Positions 51,017-60,852 of a stretch of DNA of 64,000 nucleotides are shown in pieces; position 1 is the first letter of the stretch; the number at the start of each line of letters is the position of its first letter. Source of the DNA: Tabrizicola sp. (lineage in GTDB: Bacteria > Pseudomonadota > Alphaproteobacteria > Rhodobacterales > Rhodobacteraceae); assembly GCF_030694085.1 (NCBI RefSeq), contig NZ_JAUXZE010000082.1:186001-250000 (forward strand), written 5' to 3'. Below the pieces are notes generated by a model. The model worked only from the letters and a program-made list of their open reading frames with translations. It was not told the DNA's origin and made no database searches. Both the position numbers and the translations under genes were made by a program.

Positions 51017-51889
51017 TCAGTTGTCCAGGTTGCGGCCAAGGCCGCGCATCAGGAAATAGGCGACGATATTCGCCAGGATCACCGCGATGATCCCGCCCGC
51101 CGCCGCGCGGCCGATGTCCTTGGCGGCGATGGCCTGCTTGAAGATCATGTAAGGCAGCGTGGTCGAGGCCGAGCCGGGGCCGCCTTGCGTGGTGGTGAAG
51201 ATCTCGCCGAAGATGCCCAGAAGAAAGATCGTCTGGATCAGGATCACCACGGTGATCGCCCGGGTCATGTGTGGCAGGACGATATAGCGAAAGCGGGCAA
51301 AGGCGCTGGCCCCGTCCATCTCGGCGGCTTCGATCTGCTCGGACGACAGCGATTGCAGCGCAGTCAGCAGGATCAGCGTGGCGAAGGGCAGCCATTCCCA
51401 ACTGACGATGCCGATGACCGACCACATCGGATACTGTTCCAGAAACAGGATCGGCTGTGCCCCGAACCCTTGTGCCACGGCGGCGAACAAGCCGTTCTGC
51501 GGGTGCATGAACAGGTTCTCCCAGATCGACGCGGCGACCGGCGGCATGACGAAGAAGGGCGCGATCACCAGGATGCGCAGGAAGCCCTGTCCCTTGACCG
51601 GCTGGTCGATCAGAAGCGCGATCAGGATGCCCAGCACCACGGTGATGATCAGCACTCCGCCCACCAGCGCCAGCGTGTTGAACAGCGCCAGCCAGAAGTC
51701 GGGCGAATTGAAGAACCAGACGTAGTTGGTGAACCCGGTCCAGCCCGTCCGGTCCGGCGACAGAAGCCGGTAGAACCGGAAGGAATAGTACAGCGTCATC
51801 GCCAGCGGCACGATCATCCAGATCAAGAGCAGGACGACCGAAGGCGCGACCATCATGCGGGCGGCAAGGCGGCTGGAATGAGTGGACAT
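51017..51889 (-). CDS. smoF: polyol ABC transporter permease (MalF type)
   Basis: A 290-residue permease with six membrane segments and the EAA loop EAAEMDGASAFARFRYIVLP. ATG 51889 (MSTHSSRLAARMM) has GGGAG upstream; the longer frame to 52018 is a leader without conservation. It is separated from the binding-protein gene by 174 bp containing stem-loops, as is common after binding-protein genes. Confidence 0.93.
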   Translation of the reverse strand: MSTHSSRLAARMMVAPSVVLLLIWMIVPLAMTLYYSFRFYRLLSPDRTGWTGFTNYVWFFNSPDFWLALFNTLALVGGVLIITVVLGILIALLIDQPVKGQGFLRILVIAPFFVMPPVAASIWENLFMHPQNGLFAAVAQGFGAQPILFLEQYPMWSVIGIVSWEWLPFATLILLTALQSLSSEQIEAAEMDGASAFARFRYIVLPHMTRAITVVILIQTIFLLGIFGEIFTTTQGGPGSASTTLPYMIFKQAIAAKDIGRAAAGGIIAVILANIVAYFLMRGLGRNLDN

Positions 51890-52022
51890 GGGGTGGTCTC
51901 CCGAAACTCGGTTGACGTTGGGGAAATCGTGCGGCCCAGGCGGGGGCCACGCAAGCGAAGAGGCAGGGCTTCGGCTTTGAAGGGCGGCTTGCGGTCCACC
52001 ACGAGGTCCGCAAGCCAAGGTC

Positions 52023-52055
52023 GTCCCGGAGGTGTTGGGAGGTATCCCCCGGGAC
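52023..52055 (-). other. stem-loop between smoE and smoF
   Basis: GTCCCGG (52023-52029) pairs with CCGGGAC (52049-52055), 9 bp past the smoE stop. A further imperfect stem CTTGCGG/CCGCAAG lies nearer smoF. Such stems protect binding-protein mRNA and lower expression of the permeases downstream. No T-run is present. Confidence 0.5.
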
Positions 52056-52063
52056 GTGTCTTG

Positions 52064-53371
52064 TCAGTTGTAGCCGGCGGCTTTCATTTCGTCTGCGACG
52101 AAGGCCTGTGCCTCCGACAGCGCCTGGTCAGCCGACTTCGATCCAGCCAGCGCGGCCGAGAAGATCTCGCCCACGGTGGTTGCCACGCCCGCAAACTCGG
52201 GGATCGCGACGAACTGGACGCCGACATAGGGCACCGGCTGCACGGACGGAGCGGTCGGGTCAGCCGAGTTGATGCTGTCGATGGTCATCTTGGCGAAGGG
52301 CACCTTGGCGTATTCCTCGTTGGAATACAGCGAAGTCCGCGTGCCCGGAGGAACGTTGGCCCAGCCTTCCTTCGACGCGACAAGCGCCAGGTAGTCCTTG
52401 TTGGTCGCCCAGTTGATGAAGGTCTTGGCCGCGTCCTTGGCATCCGACGATGCCGGAACTGCCAGCGACCACGCCCAAAGCCAGTTGCCGCGCTTGCCCA
52501 GACCATTGTCGGGGGCCAGTGCGAAACCGACCTTGTCGGCCACGGTCGAATCCTTGCCGGTCACGAAGGACGCCGCAACCGTGGCGTCGATCCACATGCC
52601 GCACTTGCCCTGGTTGAACAGCGTCAGGTTTTCGTTGAAGCCGTTGTTCGATGCGCCGGGCGGGCCATAGTTGTTCATCAGGCCAAGGTAGAAGTCGAGC
52701 GTCGCCTTCCACTCCGGGCTGTCGAACTGCGGCACCCAGTTTTCATCGAACCAGCGCGCGCCAAAGCTGTTGGACATGGCGGTCAGGAAGGCCATGTTCT
52801 CGCCCCAGCCGGCCTTGCCGCGCAGGCAGACGCCGTAGATGCCGGCGTCCTTGTTCGTCATCGCCGCCGCGGCCTTTTCGATGTCGGCCCAGGTCGGCGC
52901 CTCGGGCATCGCCATCCCGGCGGCTTCCATCAGGTCGGTGCGGTACATCACCATCGAGGATTCGCCGTAGAAGGGCGAGGCGTAAAGGTTGCCGTCCACG
53001 GTCAGGCCGCCGCGGATCGCGGGCAGAAGGTCATCGACATCATAGTCGGCGGGCAGGTCGTTCAGGCTTTCCAGCCAGCCCTGCTTGCCCCAGATCGGAA
53101 CCTCGTAGGTGCCGATGGTGATCACGTCATACTGACCGCCGCCGGTGGCGATGTCGGTCGTCACGTTCTGGCGCAGGACGTTCTCTTCCAGCGTGACCCA
53201 CTCGACCTTGATGTCGGGGTGCTTGGCGTTGAAGTCGTCCATCAGGCCCTGCATGCGGACCATGTCGCCGTTGTTCACGGTGGCGACGGTGATCGTCGTC
53301 TCGGCCATCGCCACGCCCGAAAGCGCGACAAGAGCCGTTGCACCCATAAGGGCGCGAAGCGTCTTGGTCAT
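52064..53371 (-). CDS. smoE: polyol ABC transporter substrate-binding protein
   Basis: A 435-residue family 1 solute-binding protein with a signal peptide (ALMGATALVALSGVAMA, cut near residue 23). It captures sorbitol/mannitol in the periplasm for SmoFGK. Aromatic and polar pocket residues cannot be named without a structure, but PFYGESSMVMYRTDLM and the GNWLWAWSLAVPA region are typical. ATG 53371 (MTKTLRAL) has GGGAGGA 5 bp upstream. First transporter gene, 105 bp from smoC. Confidence 0.93.
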   Translation of the reverse strand: MTKTLRALMGATALVALSGVAMAETTITVATVNNGDMVRMQGLMDDFNAKHPDIKVEWVTLEENVLRQNVTTDIATGGGQYDVITIGTYEVPIWGKQGWLESLNDLPADYDVDDLLPAIRGGLTVDGNLYASPFYGESSMVMYRTDLMEAAGMAMPEAPTWADIEKAAAAMTNKDAGIYGVCLRGKAGWGENMAFLTAMSNSFGARWFDENWVPQFDSPEWKATLDFYLGLMNNYGPPGASNNGFNENLTLFNQGKCGMWIDATVAASFVTGKDSTVADKVGFALAPDNGLGKRGNWLWAWSLAVPASSDAKDAAKTFINWATNKDYLALVASKEGWANVPPGTRTSLYSNEEYAKVPFAKMTIDSINSADPTAPSVQPVPYVGVQFVAIPEFAGVATTVGEIFSAALAGSKSADQALSEAQAFVADEMKAAGYN

Positions 53372-53394
53372 GGTATCCTCCCTGGATAAGCGTA

Positions 53395-53448
53395 TGAGCA
53401 AATCATCGCATGGTGGGTAAATGCTCACAGTTGACCCAGAGTCGTCAA
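53395..53448 (-). promoter_or_regulatory. candidate smoE promoter and SmoC operator
   Basis: Inverted half sites TGAGCA (53395-53400) and TGCTCA (53422-53427) are 21 bp apart. On the minus strand TTGACG (53448-53443), a 17-bp spacer and AGCATT (53425-53420) could be the promoter, with the -10 inside the upper half site. This arrangement would fit control by the adjacent SorC-type regulator. Confidence 0.4.
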
Positions 53449-53476
53449 GCCCCCTCTTCCGCCGCACCTGCACGGT

Positions 53477-54424
53477 TCAGGGGCGGGCCAGCAGCGCCCT
53501 TGCGCTGGGCTCGTCGGTGACGAGACCGTTGATGATCCTGGATTTTATCGCCGCGTGGATCGCCGGAACCTTGGATGCACCCGCAGCAATCCCGATCGAA
53601 GGCCGGTCCAAATTCTGCGCAACCCGAACCCCGCCGGTCCTGCGATTGGTCCCAAGGTCCAGATAGCGCCCCTCCGAATCGAAGACCCAGCCCGCCACTT
53701 CACCCGAGGCTCCGGCGGCCTGCATCTCGTCCAACTCGTCGCGGCTGACGAAACCATCGGCCAGCAGGGGCGCGTCGTTCGACATCTGGCCGACGCCCAC
53801 GAAGATCACATCCGCCGCCTGCGCCAGGCTCACGACCTTCTGCACCGGGCCAAGCCGATGGAAGGCTTCGTTCTCTTCGGGCGTCGGGCTGATCACCGGG
53901 ACCGGCATCGGGTAATGCGGCGCGCGGACCTTGTCGGCGATCCGCATCACCACGTCGAAAAAGCTGGCCGAGCCGTCGGGGGCGATGTTGCCGATCAGGG
54001 ACACCAGCCGATGCTGCGGCGCCTCCATCTCGACCATCGCGTCCACCATCCCGCGCATCGCCCGGCCGGTCCCCAGCGCGATGACCAAGGGTTCCGGCAT
54101 CCGCAGGAAGCGCTCCAGTTCCGCCGCTGCGGCCGGGGCGATTGCGCGCACCGGATCGGCCCCGGCACCAAGGCCCGGCGCGACCCGCACCCGGTCCAGC
54201 CCGAAGCGGTCGCGCAAGGCGGCCTCCAGGTCCAGGCAAGCGCCGATTCGGTGGTTCAGGCGGACATGGATCAGCCCCTCGGCCATCGCCCGGCTGACCA
54301 GCCGCTGCGCCCGCTGCCGGCTGACACCCAGTTCCGCCGCGATCTGGTCCTGCGTCATCCCGGCGACGTAATACAGCCAGCCCGCCCGTGCGGCCTCGTC
54401 CTGAAGGGAGGGTTCGTTGCTCAT
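53477..54424 (-). CDS. smoC: SorC/DeoR-family sugar-binding transcriptional regulator
   Basis: A 315-residue protein: N-terminal helix-turn-helix (about 20-55, MTQDQIAAELGVSRQRAQRLV) and a C-terminal sugar-phosphate-binding domain of the SorC type (about 60-310; LVIALGTGRAMRGMV, VFVGVGQ-like IFVGVGQMSND, SIGIAAGASKVPAI). It probably senses a polyol or its phosphate and controls the operon. ATG 54424 overlaps the HAD gene stop (ATGA). Strand order places it between HAD and smoE, in line with Rhodobacter smoC. Confidence 0.9.
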   Translation of the reverse strand: MSNEPSLQDEAARAGWLYYVAGMTQDQIAAELGVSRQRAQRLVSRAMAEGLIHVRLNHRIGACLDLEAALRDRFGLDRVRVAPGLGAGADPVRAIAPAAAAELERFLRMPEPLVIALGTGRAMRGMVDAMVEMEAPQHRLVSLIGNIAPDGSASFFDVVMRIADKVRAPHYPMPVPVISPTPEENEAFHRLGPVQKVVSLAQAADVIFVGVGQMSNDAPLLADGFVSRDELDEMQAAGASGEVAGWVFDSEGRYLDLGTNRRTGGVRVAQNLDRPSIGIAAGASKVPAIHAAIKSRIINGLVTDEPSARALLARP

Positions 54425-55104
54425 GCCGGTTGCCTGGTCGATTTCAGGGTCGGCGCAATCTGGAAAAATTCCGCAAAGCTGACAAGCCTGCGGTGCGGTC
54501 GCGCATCCTCGGGCTCTGCCGGAGCGTCCGCGCCCAGGTGGCTGCCCCCGACAAAGCGCCAGACCGTCATCCCCGCCGCAAGCCCGGCGCGGATGCCGGT
54601 CAGGCTGTCCTCGATCACCAGAGTCCGGTCCGGTCGTGCGCCCATACGGTCGGCGGCATAAAGGAACAGGTCCGGCGCGGGCTTGCCGCGGGCGACCAGG
54701 GTCGACGTGAAGACCCTGTCGCCGACCAACTCGCTCAGGCCCACCAGCTTCAGCGACATCTCGACCCGGCGCGGACTGGACGAGGTGGCGACGCAATAGG
54801 GCACGCCGATGCTTTCCAGCACCTCATGCACATGCGGGACGACCTTCAGGTCCTGCTGGAAAGCGGCCAAAAGCGCCTCGCGATACTGCGCCTCGAAGTC
54901 GGGCGGCAGGTCCAGGCCAAACTCGCGCCGGATCGTCTCCATCACCACGGGGTAGCTCCGGCCAAGGAAATTGCGCTCCACGTAAGCCAGGTCGATGGTC
55001 AGGCCCAGCCGTGACAGCTCGGCCACCAGCATGCGTGCGCTGATGATCTCGCTGTCGATCAGCACGCCGTCGCAGTCGAAGATGACAAGGTCGAATCCGC
55101 TCAT
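54421..55104 (-). CDS. HAD-family phosphatase of the beta-phosphoglucomutase type
   Basis: A 227-residue haloacid dehalogenase-like hydrolase. Motif I is FDCDGVLIDSE (nucleophile Asp9 and acid Asp11), motif II is ATSSS, the lysine is in ARGKPAPDLF and motif IV is VIEDSLTG. A helical cap follows motif I. It probably dephosphorylates a sugar or polyol phosphate; being first in the polyol operon, it may clear a phosphorylated inhibitor (inference). Translationally coupled to smoC. Confidence 0.88.
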   Translation of the reverse strand: MSGFDLVIFDCDGVLIDSEIISARMLVAELSRLGLTIDLAYVERNFLGRSYPVVMETIRREFGLDLPPDFEAQYREALLAAFQQDLKVVPHVHEVLESIGVPYCVATSSSPRRVEMSLKLVGLSELVGDRVFTSTLVARGKPAPDLFLYAADRMGARPDRTLVIEDSLTGIRAGLAAGMTVWRFVGGSHLGADAPAEPEDARPHRRLVSFAEFFQIAPTLKSTRQPA

Positions 55105-55130
55105 GCGCTATCGGTAGCGCAAAGGCTGAG

Positions 55131-55895
55131 CTAAAGGTAGCCCGTTGAGCGAAAGCTCAGCTCGCGGCTTTTGCCGATGATCAGGTGGTCGTGCAGCGTC
55201 AGGCCAAGCGCCTCGCAGGCGTCCTTGACCTGATGGGTCATGGAAAGGTCCGCGTCCGACGGCGTCGGGTCGCCCGAGGGGTGGTTGTGCACCAGGATAA
55301 GCGCTGAGGCGTTCAGCTCCAGCGCCCGCTTGACGATTTCGCGCGGATAGACCGGAACATGGTCGACGGTGCCCTTGGCCTGTTCTTCGTCGGCGATCAG
55401 GACGTTCTTGCGGTCCAGGAACAGCACCCGGAATTGCTCCGTCTCGCGGTGGGACATCGTGGTGTGGCAGTAGTCCAGAAGGGCGTCCCAGCTGGACAGG
55501 ATAGGCTTCTGCATCACCCGCGCCCGCATCATCCGTTGCGCGGCGGCCTCGACCAGCTTCAGCTCCAGCACCACCGCGGGACCGGCACCCTTGACCATCT
55601 GCAGCCGGGCGGGGGAGGCGGTGATGACGCGGTTGAAGTCCCCGAACGTGTCCAGAAGAAGCCGGGCCAGCGGCTTGACGTCCTGTCGCGGGATCGCACG
55701 AAAGAGGACAAGTTCCAGAAGCTCGTAGTCCGGCAGGGCCGTGCCCCCGGCTTGAAGGAAGCGGTCGCGCAGGCGCTGGCGGTGGTCGGAAATGTAGGAG
55801 GGCAGTCGCCCGGTCAGCGCCTTCGGTTCGGCCTCATCGGCATCCCCAGCAGGCGCGACCAAGGGTAGAAAGGGTTCGCGGAACGATTGGACCAT
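55131..55895 (-). CDS. radC: RadC-family JAB-domain protein
   Basis: A 254-residue protein. An N-terminal helix-hairpin-helix region (about 30-120) is followed by the JAB/MPN metalloprotease-like domain with the zinc motif LVHNHPSGDPTPSDADL (about 205-221). Named for DNA repair, but the true role is unclear. The start at 55895 precedes a hairpin that lies between this gene and dnaJ, so it is probably transcribed separately from dnaKJ. Confidence 0.92.
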   Translation of the reverse strand: MVQSFREPFLPLVAPAGDADEAEPKALTGRLPSYISDHRQRLRDRFLQAGGTALPDYELLELVLFRAIPRQDVKPLARLLLDTFGDFNRVITASPARLQMVKGAGPAVVLELKLVEAAAQRMMRARVMQKPILSSWDALLDYCHTTMSHRETEQFRVLFLDRKNVLIADEEQAKGTVDHVPVYPREIVKRALELNASALILVHNHPSGDPTPSDADLSMTHQVKDACEALGLTLHDHLIIGKSRELSFRSTGYL

Positions 55896-55949
55896 GCGGG
55901 CAAGCCTGCCGCGACATGGTTGAGAAACGGTTAATGGCGAAGCGCAAGA

Positions 55950-55977
55950 GTAGGGTGGGCAATACTGCCCACCCTAC
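55950..55977. repeat. perfect 12-bp stem-loop downstream of dnaJ
   Basis: GTAGGGTGGGCA (55950-55961), loop ATAC, TGCCCACCCTAC (55966-55977). It lies 8 bp past the dnaJ stop and may end that transcript, although no T-run follows on either strand. Hairpins of this sequence are, from memory, common intergenic repeats in rhodobacters. Confidence 0.65.
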
Positions 55978-55984
55978 GCCCGCG

Positions 55985-57139
55985 TCAGCCTTTCATTCCG
56001 TCCCAGAAGCCCTTGACCTTGCTGAAAAAGCTGGAACTTTCGGGGTTGTTCTCCTCGCTCAGCTTCTCGAATTCCTTAAGCAACTCCCGCTGGCGGGAAG
56101 TCAGGTTGACCGGGGTTTCCACCGCCAGCTCGATGACCATGTCCCCGGTATTGCTGGACCGCAACGCCGGCATCCCCTTCATCCGCAGGCGCATCTGCTT
56201 GCCCGACTGCGCCCCGGCCGGGACCTTCACCCGCGCCTTGCCGCCGTCGATCGTCGGCACCTCGATCTCACCGCCCAGGGCCGCTGTCGGCATCGACACC
56301 GGCACCCTGCAGAACAGGTGCACCCCATCGCGCTGGAAGAGCGCGTGCTCTTTCACCTCGATGAAGATGTAAAGGTCGCCATTCGGCCCGCCGCGCAGGC
56401 CCGCCTCGCCCTCACCGGCCAGACGGATACGAGTGCCCGTCTCCACCCCCTGCGGGATGTTGACCGACAGCTGCTTTTCGCGCTGCATCCGGCCCTGGCC
56501 GCCACAGGTCTTGCACGGGTTCTTGATGATCTGGCCCATGCCGTTGCACTGGTGACAGGTCCGCTCGATGGTGAAGAAGCCCTGCTGCGCCCGGACCTTG
56601 CCCATGCCGTTGCAGGTCGGGCAGGTGACGGGCTCCGCCCCGCCTTCTGCACCCGATCCATGACAGGTGTCACAGGTGATCGAAGTCGGCACCTGAATCG
56701 TCTTCTGGATGCCGGCATAGGCTTCCTCAAGCGAGATCCGCATGTTGTAGCGGAGGTCTGACCCGCGCTGGGCGCGAGACCGGCCACCGCCGCCGCCGCC
56801 GCCCCGACCCATGAAGTCGCCGAAGAGGTCCTCGAACACGTCCGAGAACGCCGACGCGAAATCGCCCTGCTGTCCGCCGTAGCTGCCAGGACGCGGGCCG
56901 CCGCCCATGCCGTTTTCAAAGGCGGCATGGCCGAACCGGTCATAGGCCGCCTTCTTCTGTTCGTCCTTCAGGACCTCGTAGGCCTCGTTCACTTCCTTGA
57001 ACTGGGCCTCGGCCTGCGGGTTGTCGGAGTTGCGGTCGGGGTGCAGCTCTTTCGCCTTCGCCCGATAGGCCTTCTTCAGCTCGTCGGCCGAAGCGCCCTT
57101 TTTCGCCCCAAGAACATCGTAATAGTCACGCTTTGCCAC
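55985..57139 (-). CDS. dnaJ: chaperone protein DnaJ
   Basis: A 384-residue Hsp40 co-chaperone that delivers clients to DnaK and triggers its ATPase. J domain at 1-70 with the HPD motif (HPDRNSDNP), then a Gly-rich region. Four zinc-binding repeats (CDTCHGSG, CPTCNGMG, CHQCNGMG, CKTCGGQG; about 150-210) precede the C-terminal substrate-binding domains. Lies 72 bp after dnaK with a strong stem-loop between them. Confidence 0.97.
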   Translation of the reverse strand: MAKRDYYDVLGAKKGASADELKKAYRAKAKELHPDRNSDNPQAEAQFKEVNEAYEVLKDEQKKAAYDRFGHAAFENGMGGGPRPGSYGGQQGDFASAFSDVFEDLFGDFMGRGGGGGGGRSRAQRGSDLRYNMRISLEEAYAGIQKTIQVPTSITCDTCHGSGAEGGAEPVTCPTCNGMGKVRAQQGFFTIERTCHQCNGMGQIIKNPCKTCGGQGRMQREKQLSVNIPQGVETGTRIRLAGEGEAGLRGGPNGDLYIFIEVKEHALFQRDGVHLFCRVPVSMPTAALGGEIEVPTIDGGKARVKVPAGAQSGKQMRLRMKGMPALRSSNTGDMVIELAVETPVNLTSRQRELLKEFEKLSEENNPESSSFFSKVKGFWDGMKG

Positions 57140-57165
57140 GGCAAAACCCCCATGTGGAACCGGAG

Positions 57166-57193
57166 GGGGGCGGTCCGTTGCCAGACCGCCCCC
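57166..57193 (-). other. 10-bp stem-loop between dnaK and dnaJ
   Basis: GGGGGCGGTC (57166-57175) pairs perfectly with GACCGCCCCC (57184-57193), loop of 8. It lies in the dnaK-dnaJ gap. With no T-run it could be an attenuating or stabilising element that gives less DnaJ than DnaK. Confidence 0.55.
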
Positions 57194-57211
57194 TTTCCCG
57201 TTTCCTGCGGC

Positions 57212-59119
<1,908 letters not shown>

Positions 59120-59227
59120 ATGTGTATCCCTTTACTTCAGGCGATGTTCCGGCAAGGACCCTTGCAAGCAGGCATCCCCGCCCTGGATGGAGGTCAGATC
59201 TGGCGGCCTGACACCCGTGTGAGGCGT

Positions 59228-59256
59228 ATATAGGCAGGCGGTTTCGGGCCTGCAAC
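59228..59256 (-). promoter_or_regulatory. heat-shock (RpoH-like) promoter of dnaK
   Basis: On the minus strand GTTG (59256-59253), 18 bp, then CCTATAT (59234-59228), about 110 bp before the dnaK start. Same -10 as at hslO; the -35 differs from CTTG by one base. TTGCAG-N17-TATATA would also suit the vegetative sigma factor. The rest of the 59120-59325 gap shows nothing else clear. Confidence 0.55.
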
Positions 59257-59325
59257 TCTTGCCACGCAGGCAGACCCGTGAATCTTCTGCGATGATGCGC
59301 AAAAACCGGGCACCTTGCCGCGGCC

Positions 59326-59922
59326 TTAGGGTCGGGCCAGCAGACAGCATCCCGACAACCGGCGCTCGTCTGCCGGTCCGGTGCGGAAGATATCGACGAC
59401 GATGCCGTAGCTGCGGTCGGACATGCCATCGGAACACTCCGCCCCGGTCAGCACGGCAAGGCCATCCGGCAGTCCGATGGCCGCCGATCGCGCCCAGGGT
59501 TCGGCGGGCCAGACACCGGTCATCGATTCAGGGGCGGGCGCCTGATCTTCCGGCGTCAGGAAACGGGTCGCGCGACTCTGCGGATCGATCTCAAGCGACC
59601 AGAAGGGTTCCGTCCCCCGGCAGATCAGCGGGGCCTGCAATGCGTTCCATGCCGGTCCGGGTTCCCGCGTCAGAAAGCGCATCGAGGCGTAGCCCGACCC
59701 CTCGCCGCCGTTGACCAGCGCCCAGTTGCCCCGGGTTGCAATCACCTCGACCCCCGTCGCATCGGGCGCGAGGCTGCCGATGATGGGCGAACCGGCGTCC
59801 GGCCGGGCGCGAATGTTCAGCACATCGTCGTCTGCGACGCCGGTGACCGCGAACAGCGCCGGAAACTCTTCGGCCTGGAGGGGGTGCGACAAGAGAAGGA
59901 AAAGGATCAGAATCCGCATCAT
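59326..59922 (-). CDS. exported SH3-like domain protein
   Basis: A 198-residue protein. A signal peptide (ILFLLLSHPLQA, cut near residue 18) precedes a bacterial SH3-type 3 domain (about 25-88, DDVLNIRARPDAGSPIIGSL and WALVNGGEGSGYASMRFL). A C-terminal domain of about 100 residues (GTEPFWSLEI, TGAECSDGMSDRSYG; two Cys) resembles the COG3650-type heat-shock/META-like lipocalin folds. Such SH3 domains bind peptidoglycan. The ATG at 59922 overlaps the export permease stop (ATGA). Confidence 0.8.
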   Translation of the reverse strand: MMRILILFLLLSHPLQAEEFPALFAVTGVADDDVLNIRARPDAGSPIIGSLAPDATGVEVIATRGNWALVNGGEGSGYASMRFLTREPGPAWNALQAPLICRGTEPFWSLEIDPQSRATRFLTPEDQAPAPESMTGVWPAEPWARSAAIGLPDGLAVLTGAECSDGMSDRSYGIVVDIFRTGPADERRLSGCCLLARP

Positions 59923-60743
59923 CGCCGTTTGTTCCAACTGGCCGAGGCATGCTGCCGGGTGAAGAATTCCGCCATGAGACCGATCATCATGCAGATCAGC
60001 GCATAATAGATCGCATAGTGATAGTCGGTATAGCGCGACGTGTAGTTCAGGAAGATGAATCCTCGCGCCTGGTCGATGGTGTGAAACAGCGGGTTCCAGT
60101 CGAACCAGTCACGCCTTTCGCGCGCCAGGTTGTTGGCCAGGACCATCTTGCCCGAGGCGATCACGTTTGCCCGCGTGTAAAGCGTGACGATGATCCCCAC
60201 CGCTTCGGGCTGCCAGGGCTTTGCCGACAGGAACACCATCCCGATCCCGACGCCGGCGAACCAGGACAACAGGAACATGCCCAACATCCCGACAGGCTGG
60301 TCTATGGTTATCGGGTTCCAGATCGCATGGTAGACGAAAAGAATCACCGCCGCGGAAAGCGTCTGCTGGTAAAGTGACCCCAGTGCCGCCCCCATGATCG
60401 AGATGATCGGGTTCATCGGCGCGTGCATCATCATCTGCGAGGTCGGCCCGTCCGCGCCCGACACCGCGCCGATCGCCTTGATATGCGTCATGAACATGAA
60501 GACGCCCGACATCACATACAGCATGAAATCGCCGCGCACCGCGATTCGGCGCAGGCCGAACAACCTCATCATGAAGTACATGATCAGAAGCATCAGCAAT
60601 GCCTGGACCATCGACATCAACAGGCCCAGAACCGCATTGTTGTGCGTCTTGCGCAGGTTCCGCACGCCGACATGATAGATCAGCTCCAGGGTTTCGAACC
60701 CCAGGCCGATCCATGAACGCTCTTGCGGCTTGTGTCGGAACAT
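59919..60743 (-). CDS. ABC-2 type polysaccharide export permease (KpsM-like)
   Basis: A 274-residue inner-membrane protein with six membrane segments (from about residue 40; for example LLMSMVQALLMLLIMYFMM) and the family's C-terminal pattern WNPLFHTIDQARGFIF. It would form the channel for export of a capsule or O-antigen-like polysaccharide, with an ATPase (KpsT) not present here. ATG 60743 has AGGAG upstream; ATG 60776 would add 11 residues. Divergent from cysQ by about 110 bp. Confidence 0.85.
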   Translation of the reverse strand: MFRHKPQERSWIGLGFETLELIYHVGVRNLRKTHNNAVLGLLMSMVQALLMLLIMYFMMRLFGLRRIAVRGDFMLYVMSGVFMFMTHIKAIGAVSGADGPTSQMMMHAPMNPIISIMGAALGSLYQQTLSAAVILFVYHAIWNPITIDQPVGMLGMFLLSWFAGVGIGMVFLSAKPWQPEAVGIIVTLYTRANVIASGKMVLANNLARERRDWFDWNPLFHTIDQARGFIFLNYTSRYTDYHYAIYYALICMMIGLMAEFFTRQHASASWNKRR

Positions 60744-60852
60744 GCGGCCCAGACTCCTTCCGGCGGCATCCTGCATCAGGAAATCTTGCCGTTCCGTTGA
60801 CGCCGAAGGATAAGGGCCGCGAAATCGATGATCAATCGCCGCAGGAGACGTG

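Noticed and set aside
50876..53389. 837-codon plus-strand frame opposite the smo transporter genes
   Set aside because: Overlaps four well-supported genes on the other strand; composition is typical of a shadow frame.
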